DNA of 64,000 nt from Pseudoleptotrichia goodfellowii (GCF_007990505.1 NZ_AP019822.1:1054001-1118000), one strand, 5' to 3'; shown: positions 43,980 to 55,968, numbered from the stretch's first letter. The notes: generated by a model not told the origin, from the sequence alone. Translations and numbers: made by a program.

Positions 43980-46923
43980 GTTTATGGGCTATAAAACTGC
44001 GGATTTTATTGAAAAACTCCATAAAATCGGAATTCAGGGAAAAAATCATCCTAATAATAAGTTAGAAGATGATGAAGTAAATTCAATAAAAGAAAAACTT
44101 TCAAATGAAAATAGAAGTAATAATGAAGACAGTCACAAAAAAAGCGGAAATAACGAATCGAAAACAACCGAGCATAAAGAAAATACCAATAAAGGACACG
44201 TTATAAAAGAAAAACTGGTTTTCAGTACAAAAAACAGGAAGCCTGAAAATAGAAATAATGTAAAAGAGCCGGTAAAAAACAAAGAAACAGTAAATTCGGA
44301 TAATGCAGGAAAATCTGTTGCAGAGGTAAATGCAAAACCGGAAAAAGAAGTGAATAAACAGGAAAATCAGCATAAAGAAATCAAAATTGAAAAAGAGAGT
44401 GTTGTGAAAGAAACGATAGCCGATAATAAAGATGCTTCAAAAAATAATTTCAACAGAAACGAAAAGAAATTTAATAATAAGCATAATGAGAGAAATCAGG
44501 ATAATAACAGATATAACGATAACAGAAATCGTGACAAGAATTTCGGAAAAAGTTTTGAGAAATCTGATAAAGATAATCATTACGGAAGAGAAAACAGATA
44601 TCAGTCCGGAGATAGAAACAGAGAGCGTCAGGGAGACAGATATAATAAGAATGCCGGAGATAATCAGGGAGACAGGGAAGGTCAGAACAACAGAAACTTC
44701 GACAGAAACGATAAAGGAAATTACCAGAATAAAGGAAACTTCAGAAATAAAGAAGGTCAGGGAAGTAATCAGGGAAACAGAGATAACAAAAGATTTGACG
44801 GTACTAAAAGATTTGATAACGATAAAAAAGATTTCAAAAAAAGAGATAATCGTCAATCTTTTGACGGCAAAAAAGATGATTACAAAAATGACAGAAATGA
44901 CAGAGGTTTCGGAAATAAAAATAAAAAAGAAGTGCCGAAAAGCGATTCTGCAGGAGCTGCTCCTATAGCCGAAAAGCCTAAAGTAAATACAAAAGGAAAA
45001 GCTAAATTCGATAAAAAGAAATACGAAAAAGAAAAGAAACAGAAAGAAGAAGAAAAAAAATTAAGAGAATTAAGATCGGATTTTAGAAAAGACGATAAAA
45101 AGAAAAAAAGTAAGAAAAAACAGGAAAAGGTTATGAAGGACGAGATAATAAGAATTGAAGGCGAAAGTATAGGAATGATAACAATAGGTGAAGAAATTAT
45201 TATTAAAGATCTGGCGGAAAAACTTGGAATAAACGTTTCGGATATTATAAAAAAATTCTTTATGCAGGGAAAAATGCTGACTGCAAATGCAATTTTATCT
45301 TTTGAAGAAGCTGAAGAAGTGGCTCTTGATTATGAAGTAATTGTGGAAAAAGAAGAAATAGAAGAAATAAGTTACGGAGAAAAATATCATCTTGAAATAG
45401 AAGACAGAGAACAGGATTTGATAACAAGAGCTCCGGTTATAACAATTATGGGACACGTAGATCACGGAAAAACTTCACTGCTTGATGCGTTAAGACATAC
45501 AAACGTAATAGAAGGAGAAGCGGGAGGAATTACTCAAAGAATAGGAGCTTATCAGGTAAACTGGAAAGGTCAAAAAATCACATTTATAGATACTCCGGGG
45601 CACGAAGCCTTTACGGAAATGAGAGCAAGAGGAGCGAATATTACTGATATTTCCATATTGATAGTTGCTGCCGATGACGGTGTAAAACCTCAGACTGTAG
45701 AAGCTATTTCCCATGCGAAAGAAGCAGGCGTACCTATTATAGTTGCAATAAACAAAATAGATAAACCGGGAGCCGATCCTATGAAAGTCAGAACGGAACT
45801 TACAGAATACGGATTAATGTCTCCTGACTGGGGCGGAAATACTGAATTTGTAGAAATTTCCGCAAAACAGAAAATAAACCTCGAAGAATTACTTGAAACA
45901 ATATTGATTACTGCGGAATTACTTGAGTTGAAAGCAAATCCAAAAAAAAGAGTAAAAGCTGTAGTCGTAGAATCAAGACTGGATCCGAAAATGGGTGCCG
46001 TTGCGGATATACTTATACAGGAAGGTGAACTTAAAATCGGAGATATATTTGTAGCGGGGGAAGCTCACGGTAGAGTAAGATCCATGGTCGACGACAGAGG
46101 AAACAAAATAGAAAAAGGACTTTTATCCCAACCTGTGGAAATTACCGGATTCAGTGATGTGCCTAATGCAGGAGATGTGCTTTACGGTGTAAATAATGAT
46201 AAACAGGCTAAGAAAATAGTCGAAGACTTTATAAAAGAAAGAAAAGTAAACGAACAGAATAAAAAGAAACATATTTCGTTGGAAAGTTTATCTCAGGAAT
46301 TGGAAGAACAACAGCTTAAAGAACTTAAATGTATCATAAGAGCTGATTCCAAAGGTTCTGTAGAAGCCTTAAAAGAATCTTTACAAAAATTATCCAATGA
46401 TAAAGTTATGATAAACATTATTCAGGCGAGTGCCGGTGCGGTAACCGAAGGGGATGTGAAACTTGCCGAAGCCTCAAATGCCATAGTTATAGCATTTAAT
46501 GTAAGACCGACTACTCCTGCTAGAATAGAAGCGGAAAAAACAGGAGTAGAAGTAAGAAATTATAACGTAATTTATCATGTAACCGAAGAAATAGAAAAAG
46601 CGATGAAAGGTATGCTTGATCCTGAATTTAAAGAAATTTACTTTGGAAGAATAGAAGTAAAACAGGTGTTTAAAATTTCCAATGTAGGAAATATAGCAGG
46701 AGCTATAGTCGTAGACGGAAAAGTAAGCAGAACATCGAAAATAAGAATTATAAGAGACGGAATAATAATTTTTGACGGAGAGCTTGAATCACTGAAAAGA
46801 TTTAAAGACGATGCAAAAGAAGTCGTTATGGGACAGGAATGCGGTATCGGAATTAAAGACTTCAATGATATAAAAGAAGGCGACATAATAGAATCGTATA
46901 TTTTGGAAGAAATACCGAGATAG
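43957..46923 (+). CDS. infB: Translation initiation factor IF-2
   Basis: 988 residues, long for the family. A short IF2-N helix region at the start is followed by about 350 residues of Asn/Lys/Arg/Asp/Gly-rich low complexity, a second IF2-N region, then the GTPase (G1 [10 protein letters not shown]3 DTPGHEAF, G4 NKID) and C-terminal domains that bind fMet-tRNA. The start has GGAGGTGA. The long repeat-rich N terminus is the unusual part; the catalytic half is conserved. Confidence 0.96.
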   Translation: MKVHELAKFMGYKTADFIEKLHKIGIQGKNHPNNKLEDDEVNSIKEKLSNENRSNNEDSHKKSGNNESKTTEHKENTNKGHVIKEKLVFSTKNRKPENRNNVKEPVKNKETVNSDNAGKSVAEVNAKPEKEVNKQENQHKEIKIEKESVVKETIADNKDASKNNFNRNEKKFNNKHNERNQDNNRYNDNRNRDKNFGKSFEKSDKDNHYGRENRYQSGDRNRERQGDRYNKNAGDNQGDREGQNNRNFDRNDKGNYQNKGNFRNKEGQGSNQGNRDNKRFDGTKRFDNDKKDFKKRDNRQSFDGKKDDYKNDRNDRGFGNKNKKEVPKSDSAGAAPIAEKPKVNTKGKAKFDKKKYEKEKKQKEEEKKLRELRSDFRKDDKKKKSKKKQEKVMKDEIIRIEGESIGMITIGEEIIIKDLAEKLGINVSDIIKKFFMQGKMLTANAILSFEEAEEVALDYEVIVEKEEIEEISYGEKYHLEIEDREQDLITRAPVITIMGHVDHGKTSLLDALRHTNVIEGEAGGITQRIGAYQVNWKGQKITFIDTPGHEAFTEMRARGANITDISILIVAADDGVKPQTVEAISHAKEAGVPIIVAINKIDKPGADPMKVRTELTEYGLMSPDWGGNTEFVEISAKQKINLEELLETILITAELLELKANPKKRVKAVVVESRLDPKMGAVADILIQEGELKIGDIFVAGEAHGRVRSMVDDRGNKIEKGLLSQPVEITGFSDVPNAGDVLYGVNNDKQAKKIVEDFIKERKVNEQNKKKHISLESLSQELEEQQLKELKCIIRADSKGSVEALKESLQKLSNDKVMINIIQASAGAVTEGDVKLAEASNAIVIAFNVRPTTPARIEAEKTGVEVRNYNVIYHVTEEIEKAMKGMLDPEFKEIYFGRIEVKQVFKISNVGNIAGAIVVDGKVSRTSKIRIIRDGIIIFDGELESLKRFKDDAKEVVMGQECGIGIKDFNDIKEGDIIESYILEEIPR

Positions 46924-46962
46924 TTATATTTTACCGACGAAGTTAAATTATGAGGTGAAAAT

Positions 46963-47325
46963 ATGAATGACAGAAGAAAAAAAGGTCTTGAAAAAGAAAT
47001 ATCAAGAATAGTGGGAATGACACTTTTAACCGAAGTTAAAAATGAAAAAATAAAAAATCTGATTTCGATTCATAAAGTCGAACTCACTAAAGACGGAAGA
47101 TATCTTGACTTGACATTTTCGATTTTAGACCTGAAAAATAATGTAAATAAAGAAAAAGTAGTTGAAGATCTGGAAAAACTGAAAGGATTTTTCAGAAAAA
47201 CAATAGGATCCCAATTATCAGTAAGATTTGTTCCTGAAATAAGGATTCATATAGATGACAGTGTAGAGTACGGAGTAAAAATATCTTCCATACTGAATGA
47301 AATTAAACAGAAGGACAGTGAATAA
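46963..47325 (+). CDS. rbfA: Ribosome-binding factor A
   Basis: 120-residue KH-fold 30S assembly factor: KGLEKEISRIVGMTLLTEVKN at the N terminus, the YLDLTFSIL strand, and the final VPEIRIHIDDSVEYGVKI are typical. GAGGTGAAAAT precedes ATG. It follows infB as in many genomes. Confidence 0.93.
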   Translation: MNDRRKKGLEKEISRIVGMTLLTEVKNEKIKNLISIHKVELTKDGRYLDLTFSILDLKNNVNKEKVVEDLEKLKGFFRKTIGSQLSVRFVPEIRIHIDDSVEYGVKISSILNEIKQKDSE

Positions 47326-47328
47326 TCC

Positions 47329-49020
47329 GTGAACTGGGAAATGAAAAATTATGATAGGGATTATCTGACTTTTAAAAGCGGAGAATTTGGAGAAAGTGAG
47401 CTTATAACAAGACTTCTTTTGAACAGAGGAATAAACTCGAAAGAAGAAGTGGAAAAATTTCTGAATTCCAGTGAAAATGATTTATTGAATCCGTTTTTAC
47501 TTGAAAATATGGATGAAGTAACGGAAAGAATACTTAAAGCAAAAAAAAACAGAGAAAAAATCATTATTTACGGGGATTATGACGTAGACGGAATATCTGC
47601 GGCCGCTTATCTCGTAATTGTTTTCAGAAAGTTGGGAATGAATGTCGATTACTACATTCCCAACAGGGCTCATGAAGGCGTAGGAATAAACAGTAATCTT
47701 ATAAAATATCTGACTAAAAGAAATGCAGGATTGTTCATTACTGTGGATACAAATATCGGGAGTTATGAAGAAGTGATGATGCTGAAAAGAAATAATATAG
47801 ATATTATTATTACGGATCATCATAGACAGACGGAAGAAATAAAAAATTTCAATATTCCGACTATAAATCCCAAAATCAGCAATAATTATCCCAATAGAAA
47901 TTTATCAGGATCGGGAGTAGCTTTTAAACTGGCTGATGCGGTATATGAAAAATGCGGTGTAAATAAAAAGATACTTTATGATTATCTGGACATTGTAATG
48001 ATAGGAACTGTGGCTGACGTAGTTCCTATGACTGATGAAAACAGATTTATAATAAAAAAGGGATTGTATAATTTAAGAAAAACTAAAATAAAAGGGATGA
48101 AATACATTTTAAATTATTTAAGAATTAATCCCAATAATATAACTACGAGCGATGTAGGATTTTATATAGCACCTATATTCAATGCTCTCGGTAGAATTGA
48201 TAATTCCAAAATGGTAGTGGAATTTTTCATTGAAGAAGATGATTTTAAACTGTTTTCAATAATCGAAGAAATGAAAAAAGCCAATAAAATACGCCGTTAC
48301 CTTGAAATAGAAATATATAATGAAATTGAGGAAAAAATACAAAGATTAAACAAACCTAAATATATTTTTATGAAGAGCAGAAAATGGCATTCGGGAGTTA
48401 TCGGAGTAGTCTGCTCGAGAATATCCATAAAATACAATATTCCCGTAATTCTGGTTTCGATAAAAAACGGATACGGAAAAGCTTCGTGCAGAAGTATTGA
48501 GGGACTTAATATATTCGATATGCTGAAAGAAACTTCGGATAAATTTGAAAGATTCGGAGGGCATGATCTTGCTGCGGGATTTCTTGTTTCGGAAAAATAT
48601 TTGAAAGAGATAGAAATTTATCTGAAAAAAAGACTTGTTACTGCAAACAAATCGAATATTGAAAAAGTATTGTATATAGATTCGGCTTTGAATATAGAGC
48701 AGATAAATAAAAGTAAAGTGCTGGATATAAACAGATTGTCGCCTTTCGGTCTGGACAATCAGGAACCGAATTTTGTAGATAAAGGAATAAAATTTATAAG
48801 TTTTACAAAATTCGGAGTAAATAACCGTCATTTTAAAGGATTTATAAAAAAGAATGACAGAATAATATCGGTAATCGGATATAATTTAGGGCATAAACTT
48901 AAGTTTAAAAATATTAATAAAAAATATGAAATAGTTTATACACCTTCGTTTAAATCAGTAAGAACGGATTTATTTATAGAATTAAAATTAAAAGATTTTA
49001 GAGAAAATAGAGGAGGATAA
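47329..49020 (+). CDS. recJ: Single-stranded-DNA-specific exonuclease RecJ
   Basis: 563 residues, 5'-3' exonuclease for repair and recombination. The DHH domain has IYGDYDVDGISAAA and IITDHHRQ; the DHHA1 part has the GGHDLAAGF motif. The GTG at 47329 starts 3 bases after rbfA; ATG 47341 is an alternative. Its placement within the translation operon suggests shared transcription. The end carries the ribosome binding site of tig. Confidence 0.93.
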   Translation: MNWEMKNYDRDYLTFKSGEFGESELITRLLLNRGINSKEEVEKFLNSSENDLLNPFLLENMDEVTERILKAKKNREKIIIYGDYDVDGISAAAYLVIVFRKLGMNVDYYIPNRAHEGVGINSNLIKYLTKRNAGLFITVDTNIGSYEEVMMLKRNNIDIIITDHHRQTEEIKNFNIPTINPKISNNYPNRNLSGSGVAFKLADAVYEKCGVNKKILYDYLDIVMIGTVADVVPMTDENRFIIKKGLYNLRKTKIKGMKYILNYLRINPNNITTSDVGFYIAPIFNALGRIDNSKMVVEFFIEEDDFKLFSIIEEMKKANKIRRYLEIEIYNEIEEKIQRLNKPKYIFMKSRKWHSGVIGVVCSRISIKYNIPVILVSIKNGYGKASCRSIEGLNIFDMLKETSDKFERFGGHDLAAGFLVSEKYLKEIEIYLKKRLVTANKSNIEKVLYIDSALNIEQINKSKVLDINRLSPFGLDNQEPNFVDKGIKFISFTKFGVNNRHFKGFIKKNDRIISVIGYNLGHKLKFKNINKKYEIVYTPSFKSVRTDLFIELKLKDFRENRGG

Positions 49021-49022
49021 AA

Positions 49023-50306
49023 ATGGCAACTGTAAAAAAATTAAATGAAACAACTTATGAGGTATCTGTATCAAGAACGGGAGATGAATTAAAGCACATG
49101 AAAGAGCATGTATTGACTCATTTCAAAGATGCAAAAGTAGCAGGATTCAGACCCGGACATGTTCCTAAAGACGTACTGGAAAGAACTTTTAAAAAAGAAA
49201 TAGAAGACGAAATTTTAAATCATATAATTTCTGAAGAATATTCAAAAGCAGTAAGTGAAAATGATTTGAAACCTATTGATAATATAAAATTAGAAAAATA
49301 CGAAAATGAAAATGATAAAGTTGAATTGGTATTTACAATACCTGTATTGCCTGAAATAAAATTGGGAGAATACAAAGGTGTAAAAGCAGAAAAAGAAGAA
49401 TTGAAAGTAACTGATGAAAAAGTAAATGAAGAAATAGAAAGATTAAGAGCAGGTGCTGCGAAATTAAAAGAAGTTGAGGAAGATGCAGCTGCTGAATTAA
49501 ATGACGTAACGAATATAAATTTTGAAGGATTTATAGACGGAGAAGCATTTGAAGGAGGAAAAGCCGAAGGATTTGATTTGACATTGGGATCAAAAAACTT
49601 TATAGATACATTTGAAGATCAAATCGTGGGACATAAAAAAGGCGATGAATTTGATGTAAATGTAACTTTCCCTGAAAATTACGGAGCAGAAAATTTGGCA
49701 GGAAAACCGGCAGTATTTAAAGTAAAAGTAAATTCCATAAAAAGAAGAGAAGAAACTGAACTTAATGACGATCTTGCAAAAGAATTGGGATTTGATTCAA
49801 TGGAAGATTTGAAAAACAAAACAAAAGAAAACATTACTAAAAGAGAAGAAAGCAGAATAGAAAATGATTTCAGAAACAAAGTAGTGGAAAAAGTGGCTGA
49901 AGGTACTGAAGTGGAAGTTCCTGAAGGACTTATTCAAAAAGAAATCCAATACAAAGTAAATGAGTTCGCTCAACAATTACAAATGCAAGGAATGTCTTTA
50001 AATCAATATTTTGAAATGACAGGACAGGACTTGGAAAAAATGAGAGAAACATTGAGAGAGCCTGCGAAAAAATCTTTGAAAACTCAATTAATACTGGATG
50101 AAATTGCAAAAGCTGAAAATATTGCCGCTTCAGATGAAGACGTGAACGCAGAAGTGGAAAAAATGGCTGAAATGTACGGTGTTGACAAAGATGTAATTTT
50201 AGAGGATGTAAAAAAATCCGGAAATTATGCTAGATTTGTTGAAAACACTAAATATCAGATAGTAAACAGAAAAACTGTAGATTTCCTTGTAAAAGAAGCT
50301 AAGTAA
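49023..50306 (+). CDS. tig: Trigger factor
   Basis: 427-residue ribosome-bound chaperone and prolyl isomerase. The ribosome-docking loop is [14 protein letters not shown] (canonical G-F-R-x-G-x-x-P), the central FKBP domain has [18 protein letters not shown], and a helical C-terminal domain follows. AGAGGAGG precedes ATG, within recJ. The tig-clpP-clpX-lon order is widely conserved. Confidence 0.97.
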   Translation: MATVKKLNETTYEVSVSRTGDELKHMKEHVLTHFKDAKVAGFRPGHVPKDVLERTFKKEIEDEILNHIISEEYSKAVSENDLKPIDNIKLEKYENENDKVELVFTIPVLPEIKLGEYKGVKAEKEELKVTDEKVNEEIERLRAGAAKLKEVEEDAAAELNDVTNINFEGFIDGEAFEGGKAEGFDLTLGSKNFIDTFEDQIVGHKKGDEFDVNVTFPENYGAENLAGKPAVFKVKVNSIKRREETELNDDLAKELGFDSMEDLKNKTKENITKREESRIENDFRNKVVEKVAEGTEVEVPEGLIQKEIQYKVNEFAQQLQMQGMSLNQYFEMTGQDLEKMRETLREPAKKSLKTQLILDEIAKAENIAASDEDVNAEVEKMAEMYGVDKDVILEDVKKSGNYARFVENTKYQIVNRKTVDFLVKEAK

Positions 50307-50341
50307 ATTTTATTTGGAAATACAGACTAAAGGAGGCAAAA

Positions 50342-50911
50342 ATGTACAGTCCGGTAGTTATCGAAAATGACGGTCGTGGCGAGAGAAGTTATGACATATA
50401 TTCAAGATTACTTAAAGACAGAATAATATTTCTGGGAGGGGAAGTAGAAGACAATATTGCAAATTCAATAATAGCACAGCTTTTATTTTTAGATGCCCAG
50501 GATAAAGAAAAAGATATAGTAATGTATATAAACAGTCCGGGCGGTGTGGTAACTGCAGGATTGGCTATTTATGACACGATGAGGCATATAAAAGCCGATG
50601 TATCTACTGTCTGTATAGGACAGGCTGCAAGTATGGGAGCAGTATTACTTGCGGCAGGAGCTAAAGGTAAAAGATATTCGCTGCCTAATTCGAGAGTTAT
50701 GATACACCAGCCTTCGGGCGGTGCCAGAGGACAGGCAACGGATATACAGATACAGGCTAAAGAAATCGAAAAGATAAAGAAAACATTGAATGAAATACTG
50801 TCCGAAGCGACAGGAAAGCCTGTGGAAGAAATATACAGAGATACCGAAAGAGATAATTTTATGTCTTCGGAAGAAGCATTGGCATACGGTATCATAGATA
50901 AAATATTGTAA
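50342..50911 (+). CDS. clpP: ATP-dependent Clp protease proteolytic subunit
   Basis: 189 residues. Catalytic Ser97 ([11 protein letters not shown]), His122 ([10 protein letters not shown]) and Asp171 (DTERDNF region) are all present. The oligomer forms the tetradecameric chamber loaded by ClpX. AAAGGAGG precedes ATG. No CIRCE or CtsR-like operator was recognised upstream. Confidence 0.97.
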   Translation: MYSPVVIENDGRGERSYDIYSRLLKDRIIFLGGEVEDNIANSIIAQLLFLDAQDKEKDIVMYINSPGGVVTAGLAIYDTMRHIKADVSTVCIGQAASMGAVLLAAGAKGKRYSLPNSRVMIHQPSGGARGQATDIQIQAKEIEKIKKTLNEILSEATGKPVEEIYRDTERDNFMSSEEALAYGIIDKIL

Positions 50912-50931
50912 TTTTAATGAGGTGAAAAAAT

Positions 50932-52161
50932 TTGGCAAAAAGCAAACATATATGTTCATTTTGCGGCAGAGGGGAAGACGAAGTCGAAAATCTTATAGGA
51001 AGTCCTGATAATCATTCGTTTATATGCGACAGGTGTATTGATGATTGTCTGGATTTGATAGATAATTATGACGGTGTTGAAAAAAAAGGCGAAAGTGAAA
51101 TAGTTTTACTGAAACCTGCAGAAATAAAAGCAAAATTGGACGATTATATAATCGGTCAGGAAACGGCAAAAAAAGTATTGTCTGTTGCGGTGTATAATCA
51201 CTTTAAAAGAATAAAACATAAAATGAAAAATATCGACGATGTGGAATTGCAGAAATCAAACGTTTTACTTGTCGGTCCTACAGGAAGCGGAAAAACATTG
51301 TTGGCTCAGACTTTGGCAAAGATACTGAATGTACCTCTTGCCATAGCTGATGCGACTACATTGACCGAAGCGGGATATGTAGGAGATGACGTGGAAAATG
51401 TACTTTTAAAATTGATAAAAGCTGCAGATTATGATATTGAAACTGCCGAACACGGAATAATATATATAGACGAGATTGATAAAATTGCCAGAAAGTCTGA
51501 AAATATGTCTATTACGAGAGATGTTTCAGGAGAGGGAGTGCAGCAAGCTTTACTTAAAATAATAGAAGGAACTGTTGCCAGCGTACCTCCTCAAGGAGGA
51601 AGAAAGCATCCCAATCAGGAAATGATCGAAATAAACACGAAGGATATATTGTTTATTGTGGGTGGAGCATTTGAAGGACTTGAAAGCAAATTAAAAAACA
51701 GAATAAATGAAAAAAGGGTAGGATTCGGGTTGGAAAATAACGGGCAGAAATTAGATGAAATGACTTTATTTGAAAATGTATTGCCTGAAGACCTTATAAA
51801 ATTCGGACTGATACCTGAATTGATAGGTAGACTGCCTATAATAACTGCATTGCACGGATTGGACGAAGAGGCAATGATAAAAATATTGACTGAACCAAAA
51901 AATTCGCTTGTAAAACAGTATAAAAAATATTTTGAAATGGAAGATATTAAATTGAGTTTTGAAGACGATGCAATAGTCGAGATAGCAAAACTGGCACTTA
52001 AAAGAAAAATCGGTGCAAGAGGACTCAGATCAATCATTGAAAGTGTAATGCTCGATTTAATGTATGAAATTCCGTCTATGGAAAATGTAGCGAAAGTTAT
52101 TATTACGAAAGAAGCTGTAGAAGATAAAAGTAAGGTCATTATAAAAAAAGGAAAAAAGTAG
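50932..52161 (+). CDS. clpX: ClpX unfoldase
   Basis: 409 residues, starting at TTG 50932 after GAGGTG. N-terminal C4 zinc finger (CSFCGR ... CDRCIDDC), AAA+ domain with Walker [13 protein letters not shown], Walker [11 protein letters not shown], the pore loop [11 protein letters not shown] and sensor motifs including GARGLRSI. Feeds proteins to ClpP; the gene lies 20 bases downstream of clpP. Confidence 0.97.
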   Translation: MAKSKHICSFCGRGEDEVENLIGSPDNHSFICDRCIDDCLDLIDNYDGVEKKGESEIVLLKPAEIKAKLDDYIIGQETAKKVLSVAVYNHFKRIKHKMKNIDDVELQKSNVLLVGPTGSGKTLLAQTLAKILNVPLAIADATTLTEAGYVGDDVENVLLKLIKAADYDIETAEHGIIYIDEIDKIARKSENMSITRDVSGEGVQQALLKIIEGTVASVPPQGGRKHPNQEMIEINTKDILFIVGGAFEGLESKLKNRINEKRVGFGLENNGQKLDEMTLFENVLPEDLIKFGLIPELIGRLPIITALHGLDEEAMIKILTEPKNSLVKQYKKYFEMEDIKLSFEDDAIVEIAKLALKRKIGARGLRSIIESVMLDLMYEIPSMENVAKVIITKEAVEDKSKVIIKKGKK

Positions 52162-52250
52162 GACTATGATTTTTTAAATTTGTATGTTAAAATATATATG
52201 AGTTGAAAAGCTGACAATTTTAATTTCAGATTTGAAAAGAAAGGGGAATT

Positions 52251-54641
52251 ATGTCAAGGAAACCATTTATTGCTACAAGAGAACTTGTGGTCTTTCCGGG
52301 TGTTGTAACGCCGATATTTATAGGAAGACAGTCAAGTCTGGCGAGTTTGGAAGAAGCATTGGACAAATTTGAGAATAAACTTATTCTCTCTACGCAAAAA
52401 GATGCCAATGTGGAAGATCCCAAATTACCTGAAGATGTTTATGAAACAGGAGTTCTTGTGCATGTAATACAAACGGTAAAAATGCCTAACGGTACTGTAA
52501 AAGTTCTGGTAGAAGCTAAGCACAGAGTGTTAATAGGGGAATTTTCCGAGAGAAACGGAGTACAGTTTACGGAATATCAGGAAATTTTTCCGAAACCTAT
52601 AGAAGAAAGCAAAGCAGAAGCATTGAAAAGAAAAGTTATAGATGAATTTTCAAATTATGCAAAAACTACTCAGAAAATATTATCGGATGTTATATATAAT
52701 ATAAAAGAAATCAGAAATATAGATAAAGTTTTTGATTTGATATGTACCAATCTTATGATTGCGACAACAGTAAAACAGGAATTACTTGAAATACTTGATG
52801 TGGAAGAAAGAGCATACAGAATTTTAAGTATCCTTGAAAAAGAAGTGGAAATATTTACTATCGAAAAAGATATAGAATCGAAAGTAAGAGATCAGATGTC
52901 GGAAGTTCAGAAAAATTACTATTTAAGAGAAAAAATAAAGGCTATGAGAGAGGAAATGGGAGAAGACTCCGATTCGGACGAGGAGCTTGAAGAACTTGAC
53001 CAGAAAGTCCATGAGTCGAAAGTACCTCAGGAGCTGAAAGACAAACTTTTCAAAGAACTTTCGAGATTGAAAAAAATGCCCGACTTTTCGGCAGAATCTT
53101 CAGTTATAAGATCTTATGTGGAAACTGTTCTCGAACTTCCTTGGGACGAATCTACAAAAGATGAAATAGACATTGAGAAAGCTGAAAAAATCCTTAATGA
53201 AGATCATTACGGACTGACAGAAGTAAAAGAGAGAATTTTGGAATTTTTGGCAGTGAAAAAACTGAATAATACTCTGAAAGGCTCGATTATCTGTCTTGTA
53301 GGACCTCCGGGTGTCGGGAAAACCTCACTTGCGAACTCTGTTGCCCGTTCGATGAATAGAAAATTCACGAGAATATCTCTTGGAGGACTTAGAGATGAAG
53401 CCGAAATAAGAGGACACAGAAGAACATATATCGGATCAATGCCGGGAAGACTTATAAATTCGTTGAAACAGGTAGGAGTAAATAATCCTGTCATGTTATT
53501 TGACGAAATAGATAAAATGGCTTCGGACTTTAGAGGAGATCCCGCTTCGGCGATGCTGGAAGTGCTAGATCCTGCTCAAAACCATACTTTTGAGGATCAC
53601 TATATAGATTATCCTTTTGATTTATCCAAAGTGTTCTTTATATGTACGGCAAACGATTTGGGAGGAATACCCGGTCCGCTTAGGGACAGAATGGAAATAA
53701 TTTCCATAGAATCTTATACGGAATTTGAAAAGCTGAATATTGCGAAAAAATATCTGATACCGCAAACACAGGAAGAAAACGGACTTAAAGACTATAAAAT
53801 ACCGTTTTCCGATGCTTCAATATTCAAAATAATAAATGAGTATACAAGAGAAGCGGGAGTGAGAAATCTAAGAAGAGAAATAAGCAAATTGTTCAGAAAA
53901 ATGGCTAAAGAAGCTTTGACTTCCAAGTCAAAAAAACTATCGGTTACAGAAGCTAAGATAAAAGATTATCTCGGAAATCCTAAGTTCAGGGAAGACAAGA
54001 TAAAAGAAAAAACAGGAAAAATAGGTGTTGTAAATGGACTTGCCTGGACAGCTGTAGGCGGAACAATGCTTGAAGTACAGGCTGTAAAAATGGAAGGAAA
54101 AGGTAATCTTCAACTTACAGGGAAATTAGGAAGTGTAATGCAGGAATCTGCTAAAGTTGCTTATTCTTATGTCAGACATATAAAAAATGAATTGGGCATA
54201 AAAAATAAATTTAATGAAGAAACAGATATTCATTTGCATTTTCCTGAGGGAGCAGTACCGAAAGACGGTCCGTCGGCAGGGATAACTATAACGACTGCTA
54301 TAATATCAGTACTTGCCGATAAAGAAGTCAGACAGGATATAGCAATGACAGGAGAAATAACTATTACAGGGGAAGTTCTTGCGATAGGAGGAGTAAAAGA
54401 AAAAGTCATTGCAGCTCACAGAGTGGGTATAAGAGAAGTAGTCCTTCCGATAGATAACAAAATAGATGCGGAAGAGTTACCTGAAGAAATAACAAAAGAC
54501 ATGACTTTCCATTATGCGGAAACTTACGATGATGTAAAAAAAGTAGTTTTTGTAAAAGGAAAAGAAAAGTCCAAGAAAAAAGAAACAGAGAAAACAAAAG
54601 TTACAAAAAAAAGTAAATCAGCAAAAACATCGAAGAAATAA
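52251..54641 (+). CDS. lon: ATP-dependent protease Lon
   Basis: 796 residues: an N-terminal substrate-binding domain, an AAA+ module (Walker A GPPGVGKTSLA, Walker B VMLFDEIDKM) and a C-terminal Ser-Lys protease with the catalytic Ser in PKDGPSAGITI and Lys in GGVKEKVIAAHR. The last ~25 residues are Lys-rich. AAAGGGGA precedes ATG. The 89-base gap from clpX may hold a promoter, but no clear consensus was found. Confidence 0.97.
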   Translation: MSRKPFIATRELVVFPGVVTPIFIGRQSSLASLEEALDKFENKLILSTQKDANVEDPKLPEDVYETGVLVHVIQTVKMPNGTVKVLVEAKHRVLIGEFSERNGVQFTEYQEIFPKPIEESKAEALKRKVIDEFSNYAKTTQKILSDVIYNIKEIRNIDKVFDLICTNLMIATTVKQELLEILDVEERAYRILSILEKEVEIFTIEKDIESKVRDQMSEVQKNYYLREKIKAMREEMGEDSDSDEELEELDQKVHESKVPQELKDKLFKELSRLKKMPDFSAESSVIRSYVETVLELPWDESTKDEIDIEKAEKILNEDHYGLTEVKERILEFLAVKKLNNTLKGSIICLVGPPGVGKTSLANSVARSMNRKFTRISLGGLRDEAEIRGHRRTYIGSMPGRLINSLKQVGVNNPVMLFDEIDKMASDFRGDPASAMLEVLDPAQNHTFEDHYIDYPFDLSKVFFICTANDLGGIPGPLRDRMEIISIESYTEFEKLNIAKKYLIPQTQEENGLKDYKIPFSDASIFKIINEYTREAGVRNLRREISKLFRKMAKEALTSKSKKLSVTEAKIKDYLGNPKFREDKIKEKTGKIGVVNGLAWTAVGGTMLEVQAVKMEGKGNLQLTGKLGSVMQESAKVAYSYVRHIKNELGIKNKFNEETDIHLHFPEGAVPKDGPSAGITITTAIISVLADKEVRQDIAMTGEITITGEVLAIGGVKEKVIAAHRVGIREVVLPIDNKIDAEELPEEITKDMTFHYAETYDDVKKVVFVKGKEKSKKKETEKTKVTKKSKSAKTSKK

Positions 54642-54673
54642 TAAATGTCTTATTGAGTACTTATAGACATATT

Positions 54674-54735
54674 ATACTCCCGTAAATCCTTCTTTCATTT
54701 ATATGAAAGACTGTGATGATGCGGGAGTATTTTAA
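54674..54735 (+). terminator. Terminator after lon
   Basis: ATACTCCCG (54674-54682) pairs with CGGGAGTAT (54722-54730), with an inner CTTTCAT/ATGAAAG hairpin, then a T-rich tract. Confidence 0.75.
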
Positions 54736-54800
54736 TATTTCTTTTTTATTTATTCTATGTTAAAATATAAAAAATAAATGCAAAATTAGGAGTGAGTGAA

Positions 54801-55382
54801 ATGACGGATTTAAACGATTTATCTGAAGAAAAAAGAGGGAAATTAGTAAAAAATCTTAAAGAAGAAATAGAAAATGAGAAGAAAATGCACATGCTGTTAG
54901 AGCAGAAAGTCTCGGAGATAACCGAGAAAAAGGAGAAATTGAAGTTTTCTCAAAAATTGGGTAATGCAATAGGAGATTTTGTCGGAAGTTGGAAATTTAT
55001 TATACTTTTAGGCTTGTTTTTGGTATTTTGGATAGCTTTGAATGTGCATTTTTTAATGAGAAAAACATTCGATCCGTATCCTGTTCTTCTGCTTAATTTG
55101 ATTTTATCGTGTGTCGCAGCAATACAGGCACCTCTGATAATGATGAGTCAAAAAAGAAAGCGTGATATAGACAGACAGCAAAAAGAAAATGATTATAAAG
55201 TGAATCTGAAAACAGAAATTGTGGTAGAAGATATTCATTATAAGCTTGATGAGTTACTGGAAAAACAGGAAGAAATAATTGAAAGAATTATTTATCTGGA
55301 AGGAAGAAAGCCTGATCCTGAACAAAGAAAATATAAATTTATGAAAGATATTTTTGAAAAAGATAAAAAAGCTGAGGAATAA
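54801..55382 (+). CDS. DUF1003 membrane protein
   Basis: 193 residues: a charged, coiled-coil N terminus (about 1-55), two membrane helices (about 63-82 and 92-112) joined by NVHFLMRKTFDPYPVLLLNLILS, and a charged C-terminal tail. The pattern GSWKFIILLGLFLVFWIALN ... DPYPVLLLNL is typical of DUF1003, of unknown function. I chose ATG 54801, eight bases after AGGAG. Confidence 0.78.
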   Translation: MTDLNDLSEEKRGKLVKNLKEEIENEKKMHMLLEQKVSEITEKKEKLKFSQKLGNAIGDFVGSWKFIILLGLFLVFWIALNVHFLMRKTFDPYPVLLLNLILSCVAAIQAPLIMMSQKRKRDIDRQQKENDYKVNLKTEIVVEDIHYKLDELLEKQEEIIERIIYLEGRKPDPEQRKYKFMKDIFEKDKKAEE

Positions 55383-55386
55383 AAAT

Positions 55387-55968
55387 ATGAATAAAACGGG
55401 ATTTTTGAAAAAATACGATAAAAAAATAAGTTTGATTTTATGCTTATTGATGATGTTATTCTTAATAATATTTTTTATGAATAAAGATTTTTTCAACTGG
55501 GCTTTTAAAAGGCATCAGAATATTCTAAGTTGGTATATAAGACCTTTGTTTTTGATTCCTTTTTGTTATTTTTCTTATAAAAGGAGTTTTAGCGGTATTG
55601 CGATAACGATATTGGGAGTATTGACAAGTATGTTCTGGTTCCCTGAACCTGTAAGAGTAGATGAACAGGTAAGTAACTTTTTGAATATGGAAAAAAATTA
55701 TTTAATGACAGATTGGACCGTTTCAAAGATTCTGATATCATCAGTAGTTCCTTTATCGCTTATTATTTTATCAATAGCATTTTGGAAAAGAAATATCTTA
55801 TTGGGAATTATAAATTTGGTTATTATTGCTGTAGGGAAAATAATTTGGAGTATCGGATTCGGAGGAGATGGAGGTAAAAAAATAATATTACCTGCATTTA
55901 CGGGATTAGTTTTATGTATAGTATTAATTTATGCAGGAATAAAAACGAAAGGAAAAAAAGATTTATGA
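55387..55968 (+). CDS. Multi-helix membrane protein
   Basis: 193 residues with about six membrane helices, beginning KISLILCLLMMLFLIIFF and ending FTGLVLCIVLIYAGI. No family recognised. ATG 55387 follows GAGGAA; an upstream in-frame start inside the DUF1003 gene is less likely. The stop overlaps the NUDIX gene start (ATGA), so they are co-translated. Confidence 0.62.
   Translation: MNKTGFLKKYDKKISLILCLLMMLFLIIFFMNKDFFNWAFKRHQNILSWYIRPLFLIPFCYFSYKRSFSGIAITILGVLTSMFWFPEPVRVDEQVSNFLNMEKNYLMTDWTVSKILISSVVPLSLIILSIAFWKRNILLGIINLVIIAVGKIIWSIGFGGDGGKKIILPAFTGLVLCIVLIYAGIKTKGKKDL

Noticed and set aside
44432-44968. Long second frame inside the low-complexity part of infB
   Set aside because: It is a shadow of repeated A-rich codons; no ribosome binding site, and the composition is the typical shadow pattern of Glu/Thr/Ile.
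50307-52250. CIRCE or CtsR operators near clpP, clpX and lon
   Set aside because: No TTAGCACTC/GAGTGCTAA dyad or tandem heptad repeat was found in the intergenic spaces.
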